Below are positions 1 through 7,262 of a DNA stretch of 7,880 nt, one piece after another. The position numbers and the translations under genes were made by a program. The notes under the pieces are model-generated. The model was not told the DNA's origin. It saw nothing but the letters and a program-made list of their open reading frames with translations, and ran no database searches. This DNA is from Planctomycetaceae bacterium (GTDB lineage Bacteria; Planctomycetota; Planctomycetia; Planctomycetales; Planctomycetaceae), in contig JAJDEK010000389.1 in the NCBI GenBank assembly GCA_029259875.1, positions 1 to 7,880 of the forward strand, in the 5' to 3' direction. Each line of letters opens with the position of its first letter. The first letter of the stretch is position 1.

Positions 1-1074
1 ATTAATATTCTTTTCAAGAATCTCATGGATGTTTGTGCTGGCGTATTGATTTATTACACCATCGGATATGGATTGATGTATCCGGGTGACAACGGTAATG
101 GATACTTTGGCTTTGGTCAGTTTGGAATCGGTGAGGCAGGAGATCCTGGACCTGGCGTTTTACATCCTCAAGTCGATTTCCTATTCCAGGTAGCCTTCGC
201 AGCAACCGCTGCTACGATTGTTTCTGGTGCTGTTGCTGGTCGTATGAAATTCAGCTCATACCTTATCTACAGTATCGTGCTCACAGGGATTATTTATCCG
301 ATTAGTGGATACTGGAAATGGGGTGGCGGATGGTTAGATGCCATGGGCTTCTATGATTTTGCCGGTTCGATTGTCGTACACGCCGTTGGTGGATTTGCAG
401 GTCTGGCAGGTGCCATCGTCCTGGGGGCAAGAATTGGAAGATTCAAGGATGGGAAATCTGTTCCGATTCCTGGGCATAATATCGCACAAGCCACGCTGGG
501 AGTCTTCATTCTTTGGGTTGGTTGGTACGGATTTAACCCCGGTAGTCAGTTGGCATTTGGAGGTACTGATAACACTAACGCTGTGATGTTGATCGCAACG
601 AATACAACGCTCGCAGCAGCAACCGGTGGTGTGGCGGCGATGATTCTGGGCTGGCTCATGTATGGCAAACCCGATATCTCCATGGCTTTGAATGGTGTCT
701 TGGCTGGATTGGTTGGGATTACTGCCAACTGTGATAGTGTTACCAACATCGAGGCAATTGCCATTGGGGGTATTGCAGGACTATTAGTTGTCGCTGGTAT
801 TCTTGCTTTGGAAAAATTGAGAATCGACGACCCCGTCGGTGCTTTCCCCGTGCATGGTCTATGTGGAATCTGGGGGGGAGTCGCCACTGGTATCTTTGGT
901 GATTACGACTTGGGTGTTCAAATCTTAGGCTCTGTCGTTATTCCTCTCTACGCATTTTTCACAATGTTGCTTCTCTTCTCAATCTTGAAAGTCATCGGAC
1001 AACTACGCGTATCCGAAGAAGACGAATTGAAGGGGCTGGACTTGTCCGAGCATGGAATGCAGGCTTACCACTAA
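1..1074 (+). CDS. amt: Ammonium transporter (Amt/MEP/Rh family), 5' end outside the window
   Basis: This is an inner-membrane channel that takes up ammonium. The frame is open from base 1 (INILFKNL precedes the Met at base 25), so that Met is internal and the first helix or so is missing. Numbering from that Met, the Amt landmarks are in order: FQVAFAATAATIVSGAVAGR (residues 54-73, with the Phe-gate region); the conserved Asp111 in FYDFAG; the first pore His at 119 (VVHAVGG); and the second pore His at 277 in FPVHGLCGIWGG. The twin His pair marks a functional Amt rather than a bare fold relative. The cytoplasmic tail ends in LRVSEEDELKGLDLSEHGMQAY, the usual Amt C-terminal signature that communicates between subunits and with PII proteins. 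No extra signalling domain is fused to it. No glnK follows; a terminator closes the unit at 1140-1182. A PII gene could lie upstream, out of view. Confidence 0.96.
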   Translation: MNILFKNLMDVCAGVLIYYTIGYGLMYPGDNGNGYFGFGQFGIGEAGDPGPGVLHPQVDFLFQVAFAATAATIVSGAVAGRMKFSSYLIYSIVLTGIIYPISGYWKWGGGWLDAMGFYDFAGSIVVHAVGGFAGLAGAIVLGARIGRFKDGKSVPIPGHNIAQATLGVFILWVGWYGFNPGSQLAFGGTDNTNAVMLIATNTTLAAATGGVAAMILGWLMYGKPDISMALNGVLAGLVGITANCDSVTNIEAIAIGGIAGLLVVAGILALEKLRIDDPVGAFPVHGLCGIWGGVATGIFGDYDLGVQILGSVVIPLYAFFTMLLLFSILKVIGQLRVSEEDELKGLDLSEHGMQAYH

Positions 1075-1139
1075 GCCTTATTTTTGAAAAAACTTTGGAA
1101 ACACTGGTGCTTTGCAGGAGGTACCATTAAGTGTGACTG

Positions 1140-1182
1140 ACTGATGGCTTGAGAAATGACTTCTCTTGCCATCAGTTTTTTT
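1140..1182 (+). terminator. Intrinsic terminator after amt
   Basis: The 9-bp perfect outer stem ACTGATGGC (1140-1148) pairs with GCCATCAGT (1168-1176). Past a TT/TT internal loop, a 5-bp inner stem GAGAA (1151-1155) pairs with TTCTC (1161-1165) around the loop ATGAC. The right arm runs directly into seven T residues (1176-1182). This is a textbook Rho-independent terminator 65 bases after the amt stop codon, so glpK should have its own promoter in 1183-1319. Confidence 0.93.
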
Positions 1183-1306
1183 ATGCGCTTTTAAGATGCT
1201 CCTCAGCAAAGAAATCACAAGAATTCCTTGAGAACTTTGCTCTGCTTCCTTACTGTGAGTATTAACTCAATAAGTAACGATGGTTTAAAGAGCCTGCATT
1301 CAGCCC

Positions 1307-1312
1307 AAGGAG
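1307..1312 (+). promoter_or_regulatory. Ribosome binding site of glpK
   Basis: AAGGAG lies 7 bases before the ATG at 1320. It is the clearest Shine-Dalgarno site in the window and fixes the glpK start. The rest of 1183-1306 holds no gene. A weak sigma-70-like pair, TTGCTC (1237-1242) and TATTAA (1260-1265) with a 17-base spacer, is possible but matches the consensus poorly. Confidence 0.75.
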
Positions 1313-1319
1313 CAATCAG

Positions 1320-2807
1320 ATGGCAAAGTACGTTTTGGCCCTCGATCAGGGAACGACATCAAGCCGATCCATTTTATTTAACCATCAAGGGCAAATCGAA
1401 GCGACTGCACAGCAAGAGTTCGAGCAGATTTTTCCGTCTCCAGGATTGGTCGAACATAATCCTGAAGCCATTTGGGATTCACAGTTGGCTACCGCTCATC
1501 AAGTGATTCAACAATCTGGTGCAAATCTGTCAGAGATCGCTGCGATAGGAATTACGAATCAGCGAGAAACCATTGTGCTTTGGGATCGTGAAACGGGGAA
1601 GCCAGTCTCTAATGCGATTGTCTGGCAGAGCCGCCTGACAGCAGGGCGTTGCGATCAGCTTAAAGCGGAAGGCTACGAAAAATTATTCCGCGAGAAAACG
1701 GGACTTGTTCTCGATGCTTACTTTTCCGGGAGTAAAATCGAATACCTATTGAATGAAATTAGTGGATTGAGAGATCAAGCCAAAGCTGGCAAAATTCTTT
1801 TGGGAACGATCGATACGTTTTTGATTTGGCGGTTGACGGGTGGAAAGGTGCATGTCACAGATCCAAGTAATGCCAGCAGGACGCTATTGTACAATATCCA
1901 CACCCATGATTGGGATGACGAGCTGCTGGATGTATTTGACGTTCCGCGTTGCATGTTGCCCGAAGTGAAAAGTTCCAGCGAAGTTTATGGAGAGACTACT
2001 TCCGAGCTGTTTGGTGCACCGATCAAAATTGCCGGGATCGCCGGTGATCAACAGGCGGCGACATTTGGTCAAGGCTGCTTTGAATCGGGCTCAGCGAAGA
2101 ATACCTATGGAACTGGTTGTTTTATGTTGATGAATACCGGCGAACAGCCTGTGCTCTCTGATGCGGGGTTATTAACAACCATTGGCTGGAGCATCAACGG
2201 AAAGGTCACGTATTGCCTGGAAGGGTCTGTTTTTATCGCAGGAGCAGCCATACAGTGGTTGCGAGATGGGTTACAGATCATCAAGACGGCAGGCGAAGTA
2301 GAAGCCTTGGCATCTCAAGTCGAAGATTCCGGCGATGTCTTTTTTGTACCGGCATTTGTTGGATTAGGGGCCCCCTATTGGAATCAAGATGCACGCGGGA
2401 CACTAATCGGCTTGACAAGAGGGTCGACGAAGGAGCATATTGCCCGCGCTGTATTGGAATCGTTGGCGTATCAAAGCTGTGATGTATTACACGCGATGGA
2501 ACAAGACTCTAAGATTAAGTTGAAAAGTCTTAAAGTCGATGGAGGGGCAGCCGCGAACAATTTATTAATGCAGTTTCAGGCAGACATGCTGGACGTTTCC
2601 GTTCAACGACCAGTTGTGCATGAAACAACGGCTTTAGGCGCCGCCTATCTGGCTGGTCTTGCAGTTGGATTTTGGCAAGATCAAGCAGAAGTCACCAAGA
2701 ATTGGGCCCTTGATGCAGAATACCAGCCAGCGATGGAAGCCACCACACGAGACCACTTGTATGAGCGGTGGAAGAAAGCAATTGAAAGATCAAAGGACTG
2801 GGTTTAA
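1320..2807 (+). CDS. glpK: Glycerol kinase
   Basis: This cytoplasmic enzyme uses ATP to make sn-glycerol 3-phosphate from glycerol, for catabolism or lipid synthesis. At 495 residues it is full length (E. coli GlpK is about 502). The FGGY-kinase landmarks are all present: the phosphate-binding loop DQGTTSSR (9-16); the glycerol-contact pair Arg82-Glu83 in [16 protein letters not shown]; Tyr134; the catalytic Asp243 in [14 protein letters not shown]; the FGGY signature 2 at 360-380 (GTLIGL...HIARAVLE); and the adenosine-site region [17 protein letters not shown] (407-423). Regulatory positions differ from E. coli. By hand alignment, the fructose-bisphosphate Arg236 is Pro234 here, and the EIIA-Glc zinc ligand Glu478 is Thr476. 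The His phosphorylated by HPr in Firmicutes is also not seen. No glpF or glpD is adjacent, so the gene appears to be a single unit, ending convergently against the potassium operon. Confidence 0.97.
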   Translation: MAKYVLALDQGTTSSRSILFNHQGQIEATAQQEFEQIFPSPGLVEHNPEAIWDSQLATAHQVIQQSGANLSEIAAIGITNQRETIVLWDRETGKPVSNAIVWQSRLTAGRCDQLKAEGYEKLFREKTGLVLDAYFSGSKIEYLLNEISGLRDQAKAGKILLGTIDTFLIWRLTGGKVHVTDPSNASRTLLYNIHTHDWDDELLDVFDVPRCMLPEVKSSSEVYGETTSELFGAPIKIAGIAGDQQAATFGQGCFESGSAKNTYGTGCFMLMNTGEQPVLSDAGLLTTIGWSINGKVTYCLEGSVFIAGAAIQWLRDGLQIIKTAGEVEALASQVEDSGDVFFVPAFVGLGAPYWNQDARGTLIGLTRGSTKEHIARAVLESLAYQSCDVLHAMEQDSKIKLKSLKVDGGAAANNLLMQFQADMLDVSVQRPVVHETTALGAAYLAGLAVGFWQDQAEVTKNWALDAEYQPAMEATTRDHLYERWKKAIERSKDWV

Positions 2808-2894
2808 TTTGTCACTCTATGTTTTAATGCTTTGAAACTCAAATTTTGTGCGCATTTCATTGTAGATCGTACAGATAGACGAGCACAGATTTCT

Positions 2895-3584
2895 TTAAGT
2901 ATTGCTGGTGGGGAGTCGTGCCAAATTTTGGTCCGTCCCAATGATTAATAGAATATCTGACTCTTGTATCTGATAATCAGGGTGTGGTACACAATCGGTC
3001 GTGTACATCTTGCCTGTTTTTTCTTCGACTTCTTCAGAATTTCGTTTCCGGATTGCAACGACATTGACCGAGTATCTGGAGCGCATCGAAAGTTCGATCA
3101 GGTTTTTACCCACAAATTCATTGGGGGTTAAAAGTTCAATCATCGTATATCCATCACCGACTTGAAGATAATCTTCGAGATGAGGATTTGCTAACAACCT
3201 TGCGAGGTGAGCACCTGCTTGTACTTCAGGTTGAATGACTTCAGTAGCGCCAATTTGTGTAAAAATTTCAGCATGAAATTTAGACTGTGCACGACAGATG
3301 ATTTTGGGAACGCCCATTTTTTTGACGATCACTGTGATGAGTAACGCTGACTCAAAGTTTTCACCAATCGAAATCACGCAGGCATCGACCTTATCAATTT
3401 CCTGGCTCTTTAACGCTAATTCATCTGTTGCATTCAGACGCACTGCAATGGCGACATCATCTTTTACTTCATTGACCAACTTATCAGAATGGTCAATGGC
3501 AATGACCTCCACTCCGCTGGTTCCCAGACGTTTGGCCAGTTCTATGCCAAATCGTCCTAACCCGATTACCGCTACTTTAATCAC
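2895..3584 (-). CDS. ktrA: KtrA/TrkA-type RCK subunit of potassium uptake system
   Basis: This is a cytoplasmic regulatory subunit that binds nucleotide and opens or closes the membrane potassium transporter. The protein is 229 residues with one RCK_N plus one RCK_C domain. That matches KtrA (B. subtilis, about 222) rather than E. coli TrkA, which carries two such units in about 458. The N-terminal Rossmann fold shows VAVIGLGRFG (residues 4-13, GxGxxG) and the acidic residue Asp31 at the end of the second strand, the usual ribose contact. VDACVISIGENFESALL (66-82) and IICRAQ (95-100) are typical of the family. RCK_C spans roughly 135-220. The start is a GTG (3582-3584) with GGGAG ten bases upstream; no ATG in frame would keep the Rossmann strand. 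It lies 70 bases downstream of the membrane subunit gene on the same strand, so the two form an operon. The name trkA would also be acceptable. Confidence 0.93.
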   Translation of the reverse strand: MIKVAVIGLGRFGIELAKRLGTSGVEVIAIDHSDKLVNEVKDDVAIAVRLNATDELALKSQEIDKVDACVISIGENFESALLITVIVKKMGVPKIICRAQSKFHAEIFTQIGATEVIQPEVQAGAHLARLLANPHLEDYLQVGDGYTMIELLTPNEFVGKNLIELSMRSRYSVNVVAIRKRNSEEVEEKTGKMYTTDCVPHPDYQIQESDILLIIGTDQNLARLPTSNT

Positions 3585-3654
3585 AGGATCATTTCTCCCA
3601 GCGAGTATAAATGTGCTTTATTTAACATAAACTCGTGCTTAATCTAATTGTATT

Positions 3655-5466
3655 TCAACCCAAATTCACACTTTCTTCGGGGTAACTATACCGATAGGAT
3701 GGTCCGCGATTCGTCAGCGCAATCAGCGCGGTAAGTGGACCAACTCTTCCTATAAACATCGTGAAGATGATGACCCAATGCGAGGGAGTCGTCAAATCAG
3801 CGGTAATCCCTGTGGAAACACCAACCGTAGCGAAAGCACTAGTGGTTTCAAACAGGTGGTCCAGAAAAATTTCCTGTCTGTTTTCAAACAAAACAACTAA
3901 CAGGGTAGAAGACATCAGAACCAGAATACCAAGCGATATAATAGTTAAAGATCGGTTAATTAAAGTGCCGGGTATCGTACGCCCCATAATCTCAACACGG
4001 TCTCTGCCCTTGAGAAGAGACCAGACTGAAAGTAATGCCAGTGCGAACACAACTGTTTTGACCCCGCCGCCAGTTGAGCCGGGAGAGGCACCAATAAACA
4101 TGAGTAATACTGCAAACAATTTGGATTGTGGTTGGAGTTCTCCCAAATCGATCGTGTTAAAGCCAGCAGTTCTAAAAGAAACGGATTGAAACCAAGATGA
4201 ATTCAACAACTCCGCTGAAGAAACTTCTTTTTGAAGATGAATTGATTCGAGTAGATAAATGCCAAGGGTCCCGCTGACTAGCAGAAAGATAGTTGTGATA
4301 AAAACGAGTCGCGATGATATCGTCAGTCTGACTTTTTGAGTGGGATGATTGAAAAGTGGTTTGCGAACAGAAAAATTTGAGAAATGAGTGATTCCGTAAA
4401 GCATAAAGTTGTAGTTAACAGCAAAGCCTAAGCCACCAATAATGATTAATGCTGGCATCACTCCCCAAACTTGCCAGTGATGTCCCATGTTGAGCAGATT
4501 ATCATCCATCAAACTGAAACCAGCATTACAATAGCCACTGATGGAATGGAATATACTATGGTAAATACGATCTCCCCAGGGGAGTTCCGGCCAAAGACCT
4601 GATAGAAAAAATGCGCCTGTGAGTTCAGTGAAAATTGTGATTCCTAGAATCGCCAATAGTAATCGTCTGACATCTCCTCTTTGATGGGATTCCAGCATCT
4701 CACTGAATGTGACACTCTCACGAATTTGCATCGTGCGCCCAAATGCGGCAGCAAAGAAAGCACCAAACGTTAAGATACCCAAGCCACCGATTTGAAAGAG
4801 AAACATAATGATCGTGTGTCCGGTTCTGCTCCAGTACGAACCGGTGGGGACGACAGTTAGTCCTGTGACACAACTGGCACTAGTGGATGTAAACAACGCA
4901 ACCAGAAAAGGTGCTGTTTCTGACTCTTTGCCGGAAAGGCTCTGAACTCGAGCCGAGGGAAACATCAACAGGACAGTTCCAATGGTAATCAGTACTAGAA
5001 ACGAAGCAGCAACAATCAAGGCCGGATTCCAACCGCGGGATGAAACACGACGAATTAAAAGGATCGTTTCATACAAGCTTCTCAGGATAATACAAAATTC
5101 TGAGACATCTAGAATCAATTCCAGTTGATTAGGGATCAGATTATGAAATATCAGAATTGTAAGACTCGTGAGTAACCATAATCCCGAAATCAACAAATAA
5201 ACCAGATGTTTCTTAACAAATTCTTTTCGCGAGAGATGCCAGAGATAGCGAATTGACAGACTGAATAAGAAATAAACCATTGCGAAAACAATGGTGGCGC
5301 CTAATTCCCAATGAACGATAGTGGTAATCTTCAGCAAGCCATGTAGAATAACAATGGCAATCAGCCCAATAATGAGCGCAATGATTTCAATCCGTCGGAG
5401 TACACGGCAGCGCCGTGGATGATAGGTTTGATACTGCAATCTACTTGGAAGATGTGACAATGTCAT
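3655..5466 (-). CDS. ktrB: TrkH/KtrB-type potassium transporter membrane subunit with extra N-terminal helices
   Basis: This integral membrane protein conducts K+ (often Na+-coupled in Ktr systems) and is gated by the adjacent RCK protein. From the ATG at 5466 it has 603 residues. All four pore repeats keep the filter Gly: G202 (SASCVTGLTVV), G316 (GYCNAGFS), G435 (FRTAGFNT) and G549 (ATVGVSTG). The gating-loop region MFIGASPGSTGGGVKT (456-471) and the last-helix motif GRVGPLTAL (Arg574) are also present. The core starts near residue 148. Before it lie four additional hydrophobic segments (about 28-45, 56-75, 88-108, 118-138), which makes the protein roughly 150 residues longer than B. subtilis KtrB (about 445). 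A GTG at 5526 would add 20 residues, but neither start has a good ribosome site. The GTG form would also leave only 26 bases to the divergent gene, overlapping its promoter, so I prefer the ATG. Confidence 0.93.
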   Translation of the reverse strand: MTLSHLPSRLQYQTYHPRRCRVLRRIEIIALIIGLIAIVILHGLLKITTIVHWELGATIVFAMVYFLFSLSIRYLWHLSRKEFVKKHLVYLLISGLWLLTSLTILIFHNLIPNQLELILDVSEFCIILRSLYETILLIRRVSSRGWNPALIVAASFLVLITIGTVLLMFPSARVQSLSGKESETAPFLVALFTSTSASCVTGLTVVPTGSYWSRTGHTIIMFLFQIGGLGILTFGAFFAAAFGRTMQIRESVTFSEMLESHQRGDVRRLLLAILGITIFTELTGAFFLSGLWPELPWGDRIYHSIFHSISGYCNAGFSLMDDNLLNMGHHWQVWGVMPALIIIGGLGFAVNYNFMLYGITHFSNFSVRKPLFNHPTQKVRLTISSRLVFITTIFLLVSGTLGIYLLESIHLQKEVSSAELLNSSWFQSVSFRTAGFNTIDLGELQPQSKLFAVLLMFIGASPGSTGGGVKTVVFALALLSVWSLLKGRDRVEIMGRTIPGTLINRSLTIISLGILVLMSSTLLVVLFENRQEIFLDHLFETTSAFATVGVSTGITADLTTPSHWVIIFTMFIGRVGPLTALIALTNRGPSYRYSYPEESVNLG

Positions 5467-5526
5467 AAGGATTTTTGCTGGAACAAAATTTGAATTTATG
5501 AAAACATGTTCAGACTTTATCAGCAC

Positions 5527-5532
5527 TATAAT
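5527..5532 (+). promoter_or_regulatory. Probable -10 box of the HD phosphohydrolase gene
   Basis: A perfect TATAAT sits 20 bases before the ATG at 5553, so a transcript would start near 5539 with a leader of only about 14 bases containing the weak purine-rich site GAGAGA (5545-5550). No good -35 hexamer is found 16-18 bases upstream; the position holds the palindrome AACATGTT (5503-5510) instead. This 86-base region is shared with the divergent potassium operon, whose own promoter I could not pin down. Confidence 0.5.
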
Positions 5533-5552
5533 GCAATTGAAACAGAGAGAAA

Positions 5553-6959
5553 ATGGTACGCGATTTTATTTCCGAAAGTTTGACTCATGATCCCATTCAT
5601 GGATACATTCCGTTTACCTCAAAAACGGGGATTCCTGATACTGAAGTCTCTGAGCAGGAGATTATAGATCATCCCTGGGTTCAAAGGCTCAGGCACATAC
5701 ATCAATTACAGACTGCGTGGTGGGTCTTCCCTTCAGCAGAGCATATGCGGTTTCAGCATGTTTTGGGGGCAATGCATCTGGCGTCTGTCACAATTAATGC
5801 CTGGTACGATTCTCTGAATAGCGCTTGCAGGAATGTTCCTTCATTACCCTATGTGGAGAGCTTGGTGCGACTAGCTGCTTTGCTGCATGATGTCGGCCAC
5901 GGCCCCTTTGGGCATTTTTTTGACGATCATTATTTAGATCAGTATGAATTAACTCATGAAGATATCGGCGCCCATATCATTGAGCATGAGCTGGGAAATT
6001 TGATTCGAGGGATTCGTAGAAATCCCAACGGTCGCTTAAATCCTTTGGAAGAATTGGACCCTAAACAAATTGGTTGGCTTATTCGGCGACCCGGTGGAGA
6101 TTCTGAAAGTGAGGACGGAAATCCAGATTGGCTGTGCAAACTGAGGGCCATGTTCAGCGGAATTTATACTGTCGATAATATGGATTTCGTTCTACGCGAT
6201 GCCTACATGTCGGGTTATAACATTCGAGCAGTCGACGTATCGCGATTAGTGCATTACAGCTTTTTTACATCTGAAGGCTTAACCATTCATGGTCGTGGGT
6301 TGCCAGCGTTAGTGAATTTTATTGAAACTCGAGCCAACCTTTTTCGGACTATTTATTATCATCGCACTGTTCGCGCACTTGATTTGGCCTTGGAAGAGAT
6401 TTTCCCGGAAACGATGAAGCATTTGTTTCATGGAAATCCACTTGAAAAGCTGGACGAATACCTGGGTTTTACAGAATCTTCCTTTCTCGTGGATGTTGGC
6501 AGATTCCAGAAAAATTCTGATCAGGATGTCCAAAATTTGGGAAAACGTTGGCAGGGGATTCTTTCACGAAATGTGGAGTGGAAGATGGCCTGTGAACGAT
6601 CGATCAATTTTCACTCTGGAACGGCCGTCCATACCTCAATATTTTCTGAGCCTGATCTTGTTGAAAAACGTGTGCGTGCTAAATTGCCTACTGAGCTAAA
6701 TCAGATTCCACTTCGAATTGATGTAGCCAAGCATTATCATCGTCCCAGTGGGAGATTGCCCGCCGGTGGACAGAATTTTCTTCTCGATCCGGGGACCGAA
6801 GAAACGCAGGAACTTAACGATGATGAATTGTTTCGGGCATTGCCAGTGAGCTTTCTGATATTCCGGGTTTATACTCAAGATCATCAACATGATTTTGAGA
6901 TTACCAATGCCATGAATGCGGCGCTTGGCGAGGTCTCTGATTCCAAAACGAACATGTAA
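5553..6959 (+). CDS. HD-domain phosphohydrolase, SAMHD1/dGTPase-like
   Basis: This is a probable metal-dependent phosphohydrolase of the HD superfamily, 468 residues. The N terminus follows the SAMHD1/YdhJ layout: DPIHGYI (13-19), then WVQRLRHIHQL (42-52), VFPSAEHMRFQHVLG (58-72), LLHDVGHGPFGHFFDDH (110-126) and YTVDNMDFVLRDA (205-217). Metal ligands by correspondence with SAMHD1 are His69, His112-Asp113 and Asp208; Arg66, His116 and His121 are kept too. This family hydrolyses dNTPs to deoxynucleosides and triphosphate, but some members act on other phosphoesters, so the substrate is open. The SAMHD1 contacts Lys312 and Tyr315 correspond to Asn209 and Phe212 here. The region after about residue 280 is divergent and unassigned. 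There are no membrane segments or signal peptide, so it is cytoplasmic. It is transcribed away from the potassium operon and appears to stand alone. Family assignment is sure; substrate is not. Confidence 0.88.
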   Translation: MVRDFISESLTHDPIHGYIPFTSKTGIPDTEVSEQEIIDHPWVQRLRHIHQLQTAWWVFPSAEHMRFQHVLGAMHLASVTINAWYDSLNSACRNVPSLPYVESLVRLAALLHDVGHGPFGHFFDDHYLDQYELTHEDIGAHIIEHELGNLIRGIRRNPNGRLNPLEELDPKQIGWLIRRPGGDSESEDGNPDWLCKLRAMFSGIYTVDNMDFVLRDAYMSGYNIRAVDVSRLVHYSFFTSEGLTIHGRGLPALVNFIETRANLFRTIYYHRTVRALDLALEEIFPETMKHLFHGNPLEKLDEYLGFTESSFLVDVGRFQKNSDQDVQNLGKRWQGILSRNVEWKMACERSINFHSGTAVHTSIFSEPDLVEKRVRAKLPTELNQIPLRIDVAKHYHRPSGRLPAGGQNFLLDPGTEETQELNDDELFRALPVSFLIFRVYTQDHQHDFEITNAMNAALGEVSDSKTNM

Positions 6960-7212
6960 TACCCGCCTTAAATAACCATTTCATTTGATACAAATTTCCG
7001 GAACTGTACTAATCCTTAGTGAGTTTTGCCACAACGTGTATATTTTCCCTGTAAACTTCGTGGGCTTCCCAAAAAATGAACAAAAATCGAGCCAAGTCTT
7101 AATAGAGACATTGAGCTGCTTTCGAGAATCTTGAGGGGTTTTTGCCGTTTTTTGCCCTAATCGGGTCAGACTGAAGTCCTATTATGTCGGTCGTGTCGAC
7201 AGAGGTAATTCA

Positions 7213-7242
7213 ATGCGACTGACTTTAAGGCGAAGTCGATAG
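7213..7242 (+). CDS. Possible nine-codon leader peptide (uORF) before the 116-residue gene
   Basis: ATG at 7213 is preceded by AGAGGT (7201-7206) at a good 6-base distance. It opens a frame encoding MRLTLRRSR that stops with TAG at 7240-7242, just 7 bases before the ATG at 7250. The ribosome site here is better than that of the main gene, which has only a weak AGAG (7241-7244). The stop codon begins at the last base of the left arm of the hairpin at 7231-7262. The 290-base gap that holds it (6960-7249) otherwise shows only a weak hairpin (ACTAA/TTAGT, 7008-7020, then TTTT) after the HD gene and no convincing promoter. TATTAT at 7180-7185 is a lone -10 candidate. Translation is a conjecture from layout alone. 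Confidence 0.3.
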   Translation: MRLTLRRSR

Positions 7243-7262
7243 AGCAGATATGATCGACTTTG
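7231..7262 (+). promoter_or_regulatory. Hairpin enclosing the start codon of the 116-residue gene
   Basis: CGAAGTCGAT (7231-7240) pairs with ATCGACTTTG (7253-7262) through ten pairs, of which one (G7232 with T7261) is a wobble. The 12-base loop (7241-7252) contains the weak ribosome site AGAG and the whole ATG at 7250-7252. The right arm is the first codons of the gene, so the pairing straddles the translation start. Such a structure could hold the start in a defined state until a ribosome on the short upstream frame, which ends within the hairpin, melts it. The pairing is seen directly; the role is inferred. Confidence 0.45.

Noticed and set aside
546..887. Long open frame on the minus strand inside amt
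   Set aside because: It is antisense to a strongly conserved transporter frame, and its translation has no recognisable family features.
1116..1136. AGGAGG (about 1116-1122) followed by GTG-TGA at 1131-1136, a possible start-stop mini frame after amt
   Set aside because: It has no coding capacity, and the adjacent terminator shows this is simply the 3' untranslated region; a purine-rich match alone is not evidence of translation.
2826..2856. Nested AATGC/GCATT and TTTGA/TCAAA pairing between the convergent glpK and ktrA genes, a possible shared terminator
   Set aside because: The stems are short and AT-rich with interruptions and no proper T tract after the outer stem; too weak to annotate.
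7026..7055. TTGCCA and TGTAAA with an 18-base spacer in the gap after the HD gene as a promoter
   Set aside because: Poor match in the -10 hexamer, and nearly 200 bases from the next start; chance matches of this quality are expected.
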